The translations under genes and the position numbers were made by a program. A DNA stretch of 64,000 nucleotides from contig NZ_BAFT02000072.1 of assembly GCF_000308475.2 (NCBI RefSeq), positions 1-64,000 of the forward strand, in the 5' to 3' direction. The stretch is from Nocardia brasiliensis NBRC 14402 (lineage in GTDB: Bacteria > Actinomycetota > Actinomycetes > Mycobacteriales > Mycobacteriaceae). The notes under the pieces are model-generated. The model was given only the letters and a program-made list of their open reading frames with translations. It ran no database searches and was not told where the DNA came from. This document shows, piece by piece, positions 16,956-25,994 of this stretch (positions are counted from its first letter, which is position 1; each line of letters starts with the position of its first letter).

Positions 16956-19468
16956 GACGCACTCGCCGAGTCGCGCAGGTGCTCCTCGATCAACGCGGTG
17001 AGCTCGCGCACCGATGGCGCGAGATACATCTCCCGCACCTCCAGTTCCACCGGCAGCAACTCCCCTAGCTTGATCACCAGGTCGGTCGCGACCAGCGAAT
17101 CCCCGCCGAGATCGAAGAAGCTGTCCGCCGGGTCGACATCCGGCAAGCCGAGAAATTCGGTGAACAGCATGGTCACCGTCTGTTCGGTGTCCAGACCGGC
17201 GTCCGGCGTGGACGGTCGCGTAGGGGCGGCGGTCTCCGCCGTCAGCAGATAGGGCTGCCGCTGGAACGGGTAGGCGGGCAGAGCGACCCTTCTCACCTGT
17301 TCCGTGTGGGCTGCTGCCCAGTCGATCGGCAGCCCGGCCAGCCACAGCTCACCGAGTGCGGCCAGCGGATCGGTGACCGTGACGACAATGTGCTCCGGCG
17401 TCCACAGGGGATGCTCCCGCAGGCGTGCGGACAACCCCGTGTCATCGATCGCCAGGAACAGCCGGCCCGGCGTATCCAAAGCAGCTCCGATCTCGTCGTC
17501 GCTGCAGTCCGGATGCAGGATGAGGTCCGGTTCCAGTCCGAGGGCCCGCCAATGCCGCAGTACTTCCGTGTCGGCCGTCTCCCGCACCAGCAGGGCGACA
17601 GCTCGCGCATCTCTGGCGTGATCACCGGTGACCAGTCGCTCCGGCGCCGCACCGTTGAGCACCCGCAGTGCGTCCTGCCGATCACGCACCACCGCGTACC
17701 GACGGTGTCCGTGCAGCCGCCTGCCGACCTGCAGCGTCCACGCCACATCCGCCAGTTCGAGCTCGGGCTGATCGGCGAACCAGCCGGCCAGCCGCGCCGT
17801 CAGCTCGTTGAGGGCCGCCGGGGTATGCGCGGACAGCACCAGCACCTGGGGCTGCGCGGTCACCGCCCGCGGCAGCGGTGACGGCGGCTGCTCCAGCACG
17901 ACGTGCGCGTTGCCACCGCCGAGCCCGCGCGCGGTGACACCGGCCCGGCGCAGCAACCCGGTGGGCGCCCATGGCGTCGGTTCGGTCACCACGGCGAACG
18001 GGCCCGCGGTGAAGTCGATGTCCGGGTTCGGCTCGGAGTAATGCAGGCTCGGCGGAATGATCCCGTGTTCCACGGCCAGCACCGTCTTGATGAACCCCGC
18101 GATACCCGCGGCGGCATCGGTATGCCCGATATTTCCCTTCACCGAGCCGAGCAGGCACGGCTGCTCGCGTGAGTTCCCGTCGGCGAACGCCTGATTCAGC
18201 CCGGCGACCTCGATCGGATCGCCCACCCGGGTGCCGGTGCCGTGTGCCTCGACGTAGGTGATGGACGAGGGCGTGACGCCTGCCGCGTGCTGCGCCGCGC
18301 GCACCACCTCGAACTGCCCGCGGACTCCCGGCGCAGTGAATCCGGCACGGTCCCTGCCGTCGTTGTTCACCGCGGAACCACGCAGCACGGCATGGATGTG
18401 GTCCCCGTCGGCGATCGCCTCGGACAACCGCTTCAGCACGGTGATCCCGCACCCCTGACCACCGATCACCCCGTCCGCGGCCGCGTCGAACGGGCGGCAC
18501 GCACCGGTGGGCGAGGTGATTCCGCCGATTCGGTAGTTGTCCAGCGCGGCGGGCAGCCGCACCGAACTGCCGCCGGCCAGTGCGAGATCGCATTCCCCGG
18601 CCAGCAGTGCCCGCGCGGCGTAATGCACGGCATACAGCGAGGTCGCGCACGCCGCCTGCACGTTGGTGGCCGGTCCACGCAGGCCCAGCTTGTAGGCGAT
18701 GCGGCTGGCCAGATAGTCACTGGTGCTGCCGGTCAAGATGTCCCAGGTGGTGATCGAGCCGTCTTCGAGTTGCTTGGCCCGCAGGGTCTCCGTGTAGGTG
18801 GACAGGCTGCATCCGGCGTAGATGCCGATCAAGCCGGGGAATCGGTCCGGGTCGTATCCGGCGCCCTCGATCGCCTCGACCGCACATTCCAGCAGGACCC
18901 GATGCTGCGGATCGATGAGCAGCGCCTCGCGCGGGGTATATCCGAAATAACCCGCGTCGAACCATTCCGGATTCTGCAGCAATCCGCCCGCGGGCACATA
19001 TTCCCGCTTGCTGCCACCGGGACCGGCAATGCTTTTCGGAGCGAAACGGCTGACGCTATCCACGCCGGATATCAGATTACCCCAGAACTGGTCGATATCC
19101 ACCGCATCCGGAAAACGACAGGCGAGTCCGACGACAGCAATATCCGTTTCACGTCGATCGGCTACCTGGAATACAGCGTCGGAACTGCCGCCTTTTTCGC
19201 TCGCAATTACCGGCGACTGCTCTTTTATTGACCCGTCAAGGAAAGCGGCGCACGACCGGATGGTGGTGTGGGTGAACAATTCTGTCAAGGTCGGGCGGAT
19301 ACCGATGCGCTGCGCGATCTGCTCTCGCACCAGCTGCATGAGCATCGAGTACCCACCGACTTCGAAGAAGTTGTCGAGCACGTCGACCTCATCGAGTTCG
19401 ACTACGTCACACCAAATTTCGGCGAGGATACGCTCCGTCTGGGTGACCGGGGGCTGACGGGTACTCAT
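16952..19468 (-). CDS. AT-less polyketide synthase: ACP-KS-ACP
   Basis: An 838-residue synthase. Residues 1-80 are a carrier with serine 41 in NFFEVGGYSML. Residues 108-535 are a complete ketosynthase: Cys274 in QAACATSLYAVHYA, His409 in VEAHGTGTRVGDP, and Lys444/His449 in KGNIGHTDAAAG. Residues 540-735 keep the KS-AT linker (LSAHTPAALNELTARLAGW) and the post-AT linker (VALPAYPFQRQPYLL), but the roughly 280-residue acyltransferase between them is reduced to a remnant with no GHSxG. Residues 755-830 are a second carrier (SFFDLGGDSLVATDL). Extender units must come in trans, or the KS does not elongate. It is first in a four-gene operon. Confidence 0.92.
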   Translation of the reverse strand: MSTRQPPVTQTERILAEIWCDVVELDEVDVLDNFFEVGGYSMLMQLVREQIAQRIGIRPTLTELFTHTTIRSCAAFLDGSIKEQSPVIASEKGGSSDAVFQVADRRETDIAVVGLACRFPDAVDIDQFWGNLISGVDSVSRFAPKSIAGPGGSKREYVPAGGLLQNPEWFDAGYFGYTPREALLIDPQHRVLLECAVEAIEGAGYDPDRFPGLIGIYAGCSLSTYTETLRAKQLEDGSITTWDILTGSTSDYLASRIAYKLGLRGPATNVQAACATSLYAVHYAARALLAGECDLALAGGSSVRLPAALDNYRIGGITSPTGACRPFDAAADGVIGGQGCGITVLKRLSEAIADGDHIHAVLRGSAVNNDGRDRAGFTAPGVRGQFEVVRAAQHAAGVTPSSITYVEAHGTGTRVGDPIEVAGLNQAFADGNSREQPCLLGSVKGNIGHTDAAAGIAGFIKTVLAVEHGIIPPSLHYSEPNPDIDFTAGPFAVVTEPTPWAPTGLLRRAGVTARGLGGGNAHVVLEQPPSPLPRAVTAQPQVLVLSAHTPAALNELTARLAGWFADQPELELADVAWTLQVGRRLHGHRRYAVVRDRQDALRVLNGAAPERLVTGDHARDARAVALLVRETADTEVLRHWRALGLEPDLILHPDCSDDEIGAALDTPGRLFLAIDDTGLSARLREHPLWTPEHIVVTVTDPLAALGELWLAGLPIDWAAAHTEQVRRVALPAYPFQRQPYLLTAETAAPTRPSTPDAGLDTEQTVTMLFTEFLGLPDVDPADSFFDLGGDSLVATDLVIKLGELLPVELEVREMYLAPSVRELTALIEEHLRDSASAS

Positions 19469-19842
19469 GGCATCACATCCTGATGTCGTCTGCTTCCATG
19501 ATCATTCGATACTGCCCGGCGATACGCTGGTATTGCCCAGCGGTTGCCATGCTCAGTGAATATCGCCCAGCGTGGAGGGAATAATCTCACACCCGGTCCG
19601 ATAACTCCGGCAGCGTTCCCGATCGACCCGATCGCGATCGCCCCATTACCAGCGAGCCTAACCACACCCCACCCTCGGGACAACAGCTTCATCCGCAATA
19701 TGTCAGGTATCCGTCCGCCATTGTTGATGCCTTTACAGTGACTTGGCGGCCGAGTACGCTGCGAACTGGCACTGGGGGTTGTCGAGATACGTCGAGATAC
19801 GTCCTGAATGACGAGGTCCGACGAGGAAAGATAAGGGTAGCC
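19469..19842. promoter_or_regulatory. Divergent promoter region of the NRPS/PKS operons
   Basis: This 374-bp stretch separates the two main operons and holds no gene. On the left are three related words spaced 21 and 30 bp apart: TACTGCCC (19510), TATTGCCCAGCG (19531) and TATCGCCCAGCG (19561). The middle one overlaps a 6-6-6 inverted repeat CGCTGG/CCAGCG (19525-19542). On the right a plus-strand promoter is suggested by TTTACA (19732-19737), a 17-bp spacer and TACGCT (19755-19760). It is followed by a tandem 10-bp repeat GTCGAGATAC (19781-19800). Both repeat sets are likely regulator sites. Confidence 0.5.
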
Positions 19843-20553
19843 ATGGGTACACATCAGCTGTTTCTCGCCTGTCTGCCTTTCGCGGGCAGTGGTGCCGGAT
19901 TCTTCCGAGAATGGGAAAAACTGGACATACCGGAGGTCACCGTGCTTCCGGTCCAGTTGCCCGGACGCGAGGAGCGATTCCCGGACGACCCGTTCACCGA
20001 GGTCGCCGCCGCCGTCGCCGAACTGACCCCGAAGATCCTGGCCGACGCCGGCGAACAGGCGGCCATCGCGTTGTTCGGGCACAGCCTCGGCGCAGTGCTC
20101 GCCTACGAGATCGCCAGGGAACTCGAGCGGATCGGTCACCCCGGACTGCATCACCTGTTCGTCAGCGGATCACCGGGTCCGCACAACGGACGGACCGAGC
20201 GAGCGACCGGCCTGGCCGACGCGGAATTCCTGGCCGGGGTACAACGATTCGCCGGTTACCGGCATGCGGCCTTCGACGATCCCGAACTGGTCGAAGTCCT
20301 GCTTCCGGTGCTGCGCGCCGACGTGGAGATGCACGAGAACTACCGGGCCACCAGCACCGAGCCGCTCTCGGTGCCGATCACCGCCCTGCGCGGGGAACGG
20401 GACGAACTCGTCTCCCGGGAACAGGCCGAACAATGGACCACGGTGACCCGGGGTCGCTTTGCCTACCGGGAACTTCCCGGCGGCCATATGTATCTGGTCG
20501 ATGAGCCGGAACAGCTGCTACGTCTGATAGCCGGGAGCTCGGAATGGGGCTGA
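19843..20553 (+). CDS. Type II thioesterase (second copy)
   Basis: A 236-residue carrier-protein thioesterase. LACLPFAGSGAGFFREW opens the fold, LPVQLPGREERF is the conserved loop after strand 4, the nucleophile is Ser81 in LFGHSLGAVLAYE, and the closing histidine lies in LPGGHMYLVDE. The ATG at 19843 has AAGGGT upstream; an in-frame extension to 19738 reaches into the promoter and is not used. It leads the right-hand operon and overlaps the SDR gene by 10 bp. Its partner is probably the threonine module, while the other thioesterase is coupled to the ketosynthase. Confidence 0.93.
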   Translation: MGTHQLFLACLPFAGSGAGFFREWEKLDIPEVTVLPVQLPGREERFPDDPFTEVAAAVAELTPKILADAGEQAAIALFGHSLGAVLAYEIARELERIGHPGLHHLFVSGSPGPHNGRTERATGLADAEFLAGVQRFAGYRHAAFDDPELVEVLLPVLRADVEMHENYRATSTEPLSVPITALRGERDELVSREQAEQWTTVTRGRFAYRELPGGHMYLVDEPEQLLRLIAGSSEWG

Positions 20554-21368
20554 CCGGCAAGACCGTGGTCATCACCGGCGCGGCCCGCGGCCTCGGCCGC
20601 GCCTGCGCGCTCCGGTTCGCCGACGAGGGCGCCGACCTGCTGCTGCTGGACATCACCAGGGATCTCGCCGACGTGCCTTATCCACTCGGATCAGCGAGCC
20701 AGTTGAAACATACTGCGGCCCTGTGTGAACGCGCGGGCGCCGCGACCGTGACCGCCGCCGTCGACGTGCGTGACGCCCACCAGTGCGCGCTGGCGGTAGA
20801 CCAGGCGCTGGACCGCTTCGGCACGGTGGACGTGCTGGTCAACAATGCCGGAATCGCCTCGCCCTCCGGGAAGATCGCCCATGACATCACCGAGCGGGAG
20901 TGGTCGCTCATGCTCGACGTCGACCTTTCGGGCGCCTGGCGGATGATGAAGGCGGTCGCCCCGGTGATGGTCCAACGCAGATCCGGCAGCATCATCAACG
21001 TGTCCTCGACGGCGGGCACGGTCGGATATCGGCATTTCGCGAGCTACGTGGCGGCCAAGCACGGGCTGATCGGACTGACCAAGGCCGCGGCCCTGGACTA
21101 CGCCCCGATGCGGGTACGGGTGAACGCGTTGTGTCCCGGCTCAGTCCGGGACGACCCCGTGCTGGAAGGCCGGATGCTCGCCGAAATCGCCCGATCGCTG
21201 GAGGTTCCGGTCGCCGAGCACGAGCAGATTTTCGTCCAGGATCAGCCGATGAACGCGCTGATCGATCCGTCCGACATCGCGAGCGCGGCACTGTGGCTCG
21301 CGACGGACGAATCCCGCCAGGTCACCGGCAGCGTGCTGACCGTGGACGGCGGCTTCACCTCCCGATGA
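20544..21368 (+). CDS. SDR dehydrogenase, mycofactocin-coupled type
   Basis: A 274-residue short-chain dehydrogenase/reductase with TGAARGLGRA (cofactor glycines, residues 11-20), NNAGI, catalytic serine in INVSSTAGTVG, the YVAAK Tyr-Lys pair, and LTVDGGF at the end. After strand 2 there is a long insertion (RDLADVPYPLGSASQLKHTAALCE) typical of nicotinoproteins that hold NAD tightly and pass electrons to mycofactocin; that coupling is inferred from the insertion only. It overlaps the thioesterase gene by 10 bp and precedes the threonine NRPS by 15 bp, so it probably oxidises a pathway intermediate, perhaps a hydroxyl of the threonine-derived unit. Confidence 0.85.
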   Translation: MGLTGKTVVITGAARGLGRACALRFADEGADLLLLDITRDLADVPYPLGSASQLKHTAALCERAGAATVTAAVDVRDAHQCALAVDQALDRFGTVDVLVNNAGIASPSGKIAHDITEREWSLMLDVDLSGAWRMMKAVAPVMVQRRSGSIINVSSTAGTVGYRHFASYVAAKHGLIGLTKAAALDYAPMRVRVNALCPGSVRDDPVLEGRMLAEIARSLEVPVAEHEQIFVQDQPMNALIDPSDIASAALWLATDESRQVTGSVLTVDGGFTSR

Positions 21369-21383
21369 GCAGGAGGACCACCC

Positions 21384-24128
21384 GTGACAATCTCGACCCT
21401 CAATGATCCCGCCGCCGGATGCCACAGCCTCGTGCTGCGACTCCCCGGCGCCACCGATCCGGCGCGTCTGCTGTCCGAGGCAGTGTCCGATCCGGTCCAG
21501 GTCTGGCAGACCTCGGTGCCGGTCGGCGCGGACGAGTCGCCGGCCGCCGAGCGCAGGCGCGCCGAATCTCTGCGGCCGATTCACCCGGACGCCCCTCCAT
21601 TGCGAGCCGTAGCCCTGCGGTACGCCGACGGGACCATGGACCTGGTGCTGGTGACCGTCCGCGCGGTGATCCCGCCGGCCACGCTGCGGCGAATCGCCCG
21701 GCTGCCGCTGGACGGGCCCGGCGATGACGTGGCGCCCCGCCTCGCCGAAGCGCGGCCGGGCTTCCGGTACAACGGTGAAATCGCTTGGGGCTTAGGCGAT
21801 CCGGAGCTGCACGGAGTCGTCGGCAGCGCGCACATCGATCTCACTGTCCTCGGCGGGCAAGCCGAACGACTCTTCCTTCCCGCGCTCGCCCTGGCCCTGA
21901 GCCGATACGGCGGCGGTGACCGAGTGGCGTTGGGTGTGCTGGACTTGAACGACGGTGCGGGCGAACATATTCGCGTCCACTCGGTGGACGAGCCTGCGGA
22001 GTGGTCGTGCGCCGAGTTCCTCCGCCAGTTCGATCAGACGCCGGTCACGCCGCAGGAGCCGCCGTCCGTCGGCGTCGTCCTGAGCCCGGCCTTCGCCGAA
22101 GGCAGCTATACGGCATGCCTCACGCCGATCTTCCCGGTCACTGTCCAGCTGGATCGAGGCTCGTACCGCGCGATCTGCCGGTTCGATCAGGGCATCGTGA
22201 ATACCGCTGTCGCGCAGCGGTTCTGCGCGCATGTGGCGCATCTGGCCGAACAGCTTGCGAACGGAACACCGGATCGGCCGCTGGCCGGGCTGGAATTGTT
22301 GCCGCGCCACGAACAGGCCGAACTCCTGCGCGCGGGTGCCGCACCGCACGTGCGGGGACGCATCGATCACACTTTCGAGGAGATGGCGGCCAAACAGCCG
22401 GACGCCGTGGCGTTGCTGGCCGGCGACGAGCAGCTGACCTACCAGCAGCTGAACGATCGGGCAGACGCGGTGGCGGCAGGCCTGTGCGCGCTGGACATCG
22501 CACCGGGCAACCTGATCGGTGTTTGTCTGGAACGGGACGCCGATCTGGTGGTCACGCTGCTCGGCGTGCTCAAGGCGGGTTGTGCGTATGTACCGATGGA
22601 TCCGCGCTATCCGGTGCAGCGCCTGCGCTTCACCGCGGAGAACGCGGGGATGCCCGTCGTCATCACGTCGGCACCGGAGTTCCCGCGGGTTCCCGGTACC
22701 CGGCTGCTGACTCCCGCCATGCTGACGGAACTCGGTGCAGGTCGGGCGACAGCCGATGCCCGATCCGCCGCTGCGGGTGACGACCCCGCCTACGTGATCT
22801 ACACCTCCGGATCCACCGGCACACCCAAGGGCGTGGTCGTGCCCCACCGCAACGTGCTGGCGCTGTTGCAGGCCACCGCCGAGGATTTCGCCCTCGGCTG
22901 GGACGACACCTGGATGCTGTTCCATTCCAGCGCTTTCGATTTCTCCGTGTGGGAGATCTGGGGTTGCCTGCTCACCGGCGGTCGCCTCGTCGTCGTGCCC
23001 TATTGGACCACCCGCGATACCGAGGAGTTCTACGCCCTGCTGACCGAGCAACGCGTCACGGTGCTGAACCAGACGCCGTCGGCGTTCGCCCAGCTCGTAC
23101 ACACCGATCACCGCGTCCGCGGGGACCTGGCCCTTCGATTGATCATCTTCGGCGGTGAACCACTCGACGTGCGCATGCTGGCGCCCTGGTTCGCCCGGCA
23201 CCCGGCCACCGACTGCCGGGTGGTCAACATGTTCGGCATCACCGAGACCACCGTGCACGTGACCGCGCAGACGATAACTCCGGAGCAAGTCGTGACGGGC
23301 TCACGCTCGGTCGGCCGTCCGCTGCCGGGGTGGTCGGTGTCCATTCGGGATGCACGGGGACGGGTCCTGCCGCCCGGTCCCCCGGGTGAGATCTACGTAG
23401 GCGGTGCGGGGGTGGCCAGCCACTACCTCGGCCGGCCCGAGCTGACCGAGCAACGGTTCATGCTCGATGAGCTGACCGGGGAACGGATCTATCGCAGCGG
23501 CGACAAGGGGCGGCTGCACCCCGACGGCCGCCTCGACCACCTCGGCCGCCTGGACAACCAGGTCAAGGTGCGCGGGCACCGCATCGAGCTGGACGAGATC
23601 CGCACGGTGCTGCTGGGTGCACCCCGGGTGGCCGCCGCGGCCGTCGTGGTCAACCGGGAACAGCCGGATGATCCGGCGAGCAGCCGGATCGACGCTTATG
23701 TCGTCCTCGAGTCCGCCACGTCCACCGCACAGGTGCTCGCGCATGCCAGAGCGATACTGCCCGACTACATGATGCCCGCGACGATCACCGAGGTCGCCGA
23801 GATTCCGCTGACGATCAACGGCAAACCGAATATCGCCGAACTGCCCGAGCCGCACATCAGATCCGCCGGAACACCCGTCGCGCAGGAGCCCGCCTCCGGT
23901 GGAATCGCCGAGGACATCTTGACCATCTGGCGCAAGCAGCTGAACACCGAGGTGAGCCTGCAGGACAATTTCTTCACCCTCGGCGGAAACTCGTTGCTGG
24001 TCGTCCGGGTGCTCACCGAGATGCGGGAACGAAACCTGCCGAAGGTGTCACCGAAGCAGTTCTACCGCCATTCGACCGCGGCGGAATTCGTCGAGCTGGT
24101 CCGGCAATTGAGCGAAGCCGACCATTGA
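21384..24128 (+). CDS. NRPS: degenerate C, threonine A domain, PCP
   Basis: A 914-residue synthetase. The first 300 residues have the length and end pattern of a condensation domain (LEQLANGTPDRPLAGLELL style) but I find no HHxxxDG, so this part is likely catalytically dead. The A domain (330-830) has YTSGSTGTPKGVV near 473, FDFSVWEIW, FGITETTVHV, YRSGDKGR and the terminal NGKPN lysine. Hand alignment to GrsA gives the code D-F-W-N-I-G-M-V-H-K, identical to the established threonine code. The carrier serine is in NFFTLGGNSLLVV (about 868). The start is GTG after AGGAGG. No MbtH gene is seen in the cluster. Confidence 0.93.
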   Translation: MTISTLNDPAAGCHSLVLRLPGATDPARLLSEAVSDPVQVWQTSVPVGADESPAAERRRAESLRPIHPDAPPLRAVALRYADGTMDLVLVTVRAVIPPATLRRIARLPLDGPGDDVAPRLAEARPGFRYNGEIAWGLGDPELHGVVGSAHIDLTVLGGQAERLFLPALALALSRYGGGDRVALGVLDLNDGAGEHIRVHSVDEPAEWSCAEFLRQFDQTPVTPQEPPSVGVVLSPAFAEGSYTACLTPIFPVTVQLDRGSYRAICRFDQGIVNTAVAQRFCAHVAHLAEQLANGTPDRPLAGLELLPRHEQAELLRAGAAPHVRGRIDHTFEEMAAKQPDAVALLAGDEQLTYQQLNDRADAVAAGLCALDIAPGNLIGVCLERDADLVVTLLGVLKAGCAYVPMDPRYPVQRLRFTAENAGMPVVITSAPEFPRVPGTRLLTPAMLTELGAGRATADARSAAAGDDPAYVIYTSGSTGTPKGVVVPHRNVLALLQATAEDFALGWDDTWMLFHSSAFDFSVWEIWGCLLTGGRLVVVPYWTTRDTEEFYALLTEQRVTVLNQTPSAFAQLVHTDHRVRGDLALRLIIFGGEPLDVRMLAPWFARHPATDCRVVNMFGITETTVHVTAQTITPEQVVTGSRSVGRPLPGWSVSIRDARGRVLPPGPPGEIYVGGAGVASHYLGRPELTEQRFMLDELTGERIYRSGDKGRLHPDGRLDHLGRLDNQVKVRGHRIELDEIRTVLLGAPRVAAAAVVVNREQPDDPASSRIDAYVVLESATSTAQVLAHARAILPDYMMPATITEVAEIPLTINGKPNIAELPEPHIRSAGTPVAQEPASGGIAEDILTIWRKQLNTEVSLQDNFFTLGGNSLLVVRVLTEMRERNLPKVSPKQFYRHSTAAEFVELVRQLSEADH

Positions 24129-24155
24129 CGTCGATCGCCGCTGGATGTCGGGCCT

Positions 24156-25337
24156 TCAGCTGATCCGGGCCACTCGGGCCGCGGTCACCGCGACCGACAG
24201 CCCCACACCGACACAGGCTGCGCAGACGAGGAACATCGCCTGATATCCGGCGGCATCGGCAACCAGACCGAGGGAGCCGCTGCCCACCGCGACGCCCACG
24301 GTGAAGCAAGCCCCGAAGGTCGACAGCGCTGTGGCGCGCTGTCTTTCGCTGACCGAGCGCACCACGATCACCCCCAGCACCGGGTAGATCTGCCACATTC
24401 CGACACCGATGAGTACACCGCCGATCGCACCGACAACGAGACCATCAGACACGCCGAGGAGCGCGAGCCCCGCGGCCTCGACGACGAACAGGCCGGCCAG
24501 CGCCACCGGTCGCGTGGCCTCCCAACGGATCCAGGTACTCGCTGTTCGCAACAGCACCACGGTCATCGAATACGCGGTGACCACGGCCGCTCCCCCGGAG
24601 ATACCGAGGGAATTGAACTTTGCGACCGCGAAGCTGGAGACGGCCGCGAAACCGAACGCGCTGAAGATCAGCGCGACGCAGGGCAGCACGGTGCCCACCA
24701 GCGCCCGGCCCCGCTCCATGCCGGTCCGCTCCTTCTTCGCGGAGATACGCACCTCGGGCACGTACAGGGCGATCGGGATGACGAGCAGGGGAACCAGCCC
24801 GGCGATCACGAACGTGGCGGCCGTGCCCACCAGGTGCTCCAGCAAGGTACCCAGCGGAGCGCCGAGACCGATGGACACGTAGACGACGGTGCCGCTCAAA
24901 CCGAGCGCCCAGGTCTGTCGATCCTTGGCGACCAGCTGCACCGGCCAGACCCCGGTCGCAGCCAGCATCACGCCCATCCCGACCCCTACCAAGAGGCGCA
25001 GGGCGATCAGCTCGGTGATCGATCCGGCGAGCGGATAACAGACGGTGGCGAGCGTCGTCAGCACCGTTCCGCCGATGGTCAGGGCGCGGGCGCCGAGACG
25101 GTTCATCAGCGCGCCCGATACCGGGCGGACCAGCAGTGAGGTCACCGCGTAAGCGCCGATGACCGCGCCGACCTCCGCCGGGCCCCCGTGCAACCGGTCG
25201 GTGACGTAGCCGGGCAGGATCGGGATCGTCAAAGCGAATGGCAGATAACCGATCCCGCTCGCCAGCGAGATCAGCAGCGCGTAGCGAAAAGATCGCTTGT
25301 CGGTGGTCTCGAGATCAGGCTTCAACTCGGTTCGCAC
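24156..25337 (-). CDS. MFS transporter, likely product exporter
   Basis: A 393-residue major facilitator with about twelve hydrophobic helices. The loop between helices 2 and 3 reads RPVSGALMNRLGAR (the GxLaDrxGrr-type motif), and the helix 5 motif of drug exporters is present in modified form (SIGLGAPLGTLL). Proton-driven export of the cluster product is the simplest role, based on location: it ends 28 bp from the NRPS stop, convergently. The start is GTG at 25337 with GGGGGAG upstream. Confidence 0.85.
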   Translation of the reverse strand: MRTELKPDLETTDKRSFRYALLISLASGIGYLPFALTIPILPGYVTDRLHGGPAEVGAVIGAYAVTSLLVRPVSGALMNRLGARALTIGGTVLTTLATVCYPLAGSITELIALRLLVGVGMGVMLAATGVWPVQLVAKDRQTWALGLSGTVVYVSIGLGAPLGTLLEHLVGTAATFVIAGLVPLLVIPIALYVPEVRISAKKERTGMERGRALVGTVLPCVALIFSAFGFAAVSSFAVAKFNSLGISGGAAVVTAYSMTVVLLRTASTWIRWEATRPVALAGLFVVEAAGLALLGVSDGLVVGAIGGVLIGVGMWQIYPVLGVIVVRSVSERQRATALSTFGACFTVGVAVGSGSLGLVADAAGYQAMFLVCAACVGVGLSVAVTAARVARIS

Positions 25338-25994
25338 AGTTTCACTCCCCCATATCCGGGCGGCGATCGCCCACCGACAACCCGCTCCGACGCTGTTCTC
25401 CCAGCGTTGCCGCCACCCCCTAGGTCACCTGCGGTCAGCCTTCCCGATCGGTACCCATATAACCACGCCACAGGTACGTGCAGCACAGCACGGGTTGCCC
25501 CCTCCGCTTCCAGTCCACAAGCGCCACAGGCATATCGGGCAAAAGCCCGAACCGAAACAGCAGGCCGAAGGCTGATCACATCGGCGGAACTCCGCCGGAC
25601 ACGGCGGTGAAATGGACATCCTTGCGGCGAGGGCGGAGTCCCGGGGCCGGGAGCAACGAACCGGGGGCAGCCCCGCATCTGTTCGGCTACGCAGCGTGAC
25701 CAGCGCCGCCTCCGGGTTGGTCGGAGCGGAACCCGCTGAGACTGCTACGGTTTCGGAACGTGTTCGACGCCGCAGCCGCCTGCACGGACCCACTGTTCGC
25801 CGAATGTGTTGTATCCGAAGCACTTTCGGCCTGTGCGACATCGACACGGGCCGAGATACCGAGCCGTGGCCGGATCGCCGCGGAGGGCATAGCCGTCTCT
25901 GAGCAGGCGGCCGCTCAGGCCCGAGTTCGAGTCCGCAGGGGCCCAGCAGTCAACCAAACCGACCCCGAAAATCCAGGACACATCATCTCCGGAC
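25338..25994. other. Gene-poor spacer at the right edge of the cluster
   Basis: No complete gene. It contains GC-rich words near 25640-25675 and a fragment of an lsr2 gene near 25850 (listed separately). The rest shows no recognisable protein in any frame. This looks like a site of past insertion or deletion. Confidence 0.45.
25848..25915 (+). pseudogene. Fragment of an lsr2 gene (3' end)
   Basis: The plus strand encodes AEIPSRGRIAAEGIAVSEQAAA, matching the C-terminal DNA-binding end of the intact Lsr2 at 4758-5093 (VEVSSRGRIAAEVVAAYEKAAA), including the RGR hook. DNA similarity over about 60 bases is high. The rest of the gene is absent and the frame runs on past the normal stop, so this is a truncated relic. 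Confidence 0.7.

Noticed and set aside
17180..17850. An acyltransferase domain in the KS protein
   Set aside because: Only linker sequences and a short remnant are present; there is no GHSxG nucleophile motif or substrate motif.
21792..23288. A 498-residue minus-strand frame inside the threonine NRPS gene
   Set aside because: It is antisense to well-conserved adenylation motifs and its translation is low-complexity Arg/Gln/His-rich.
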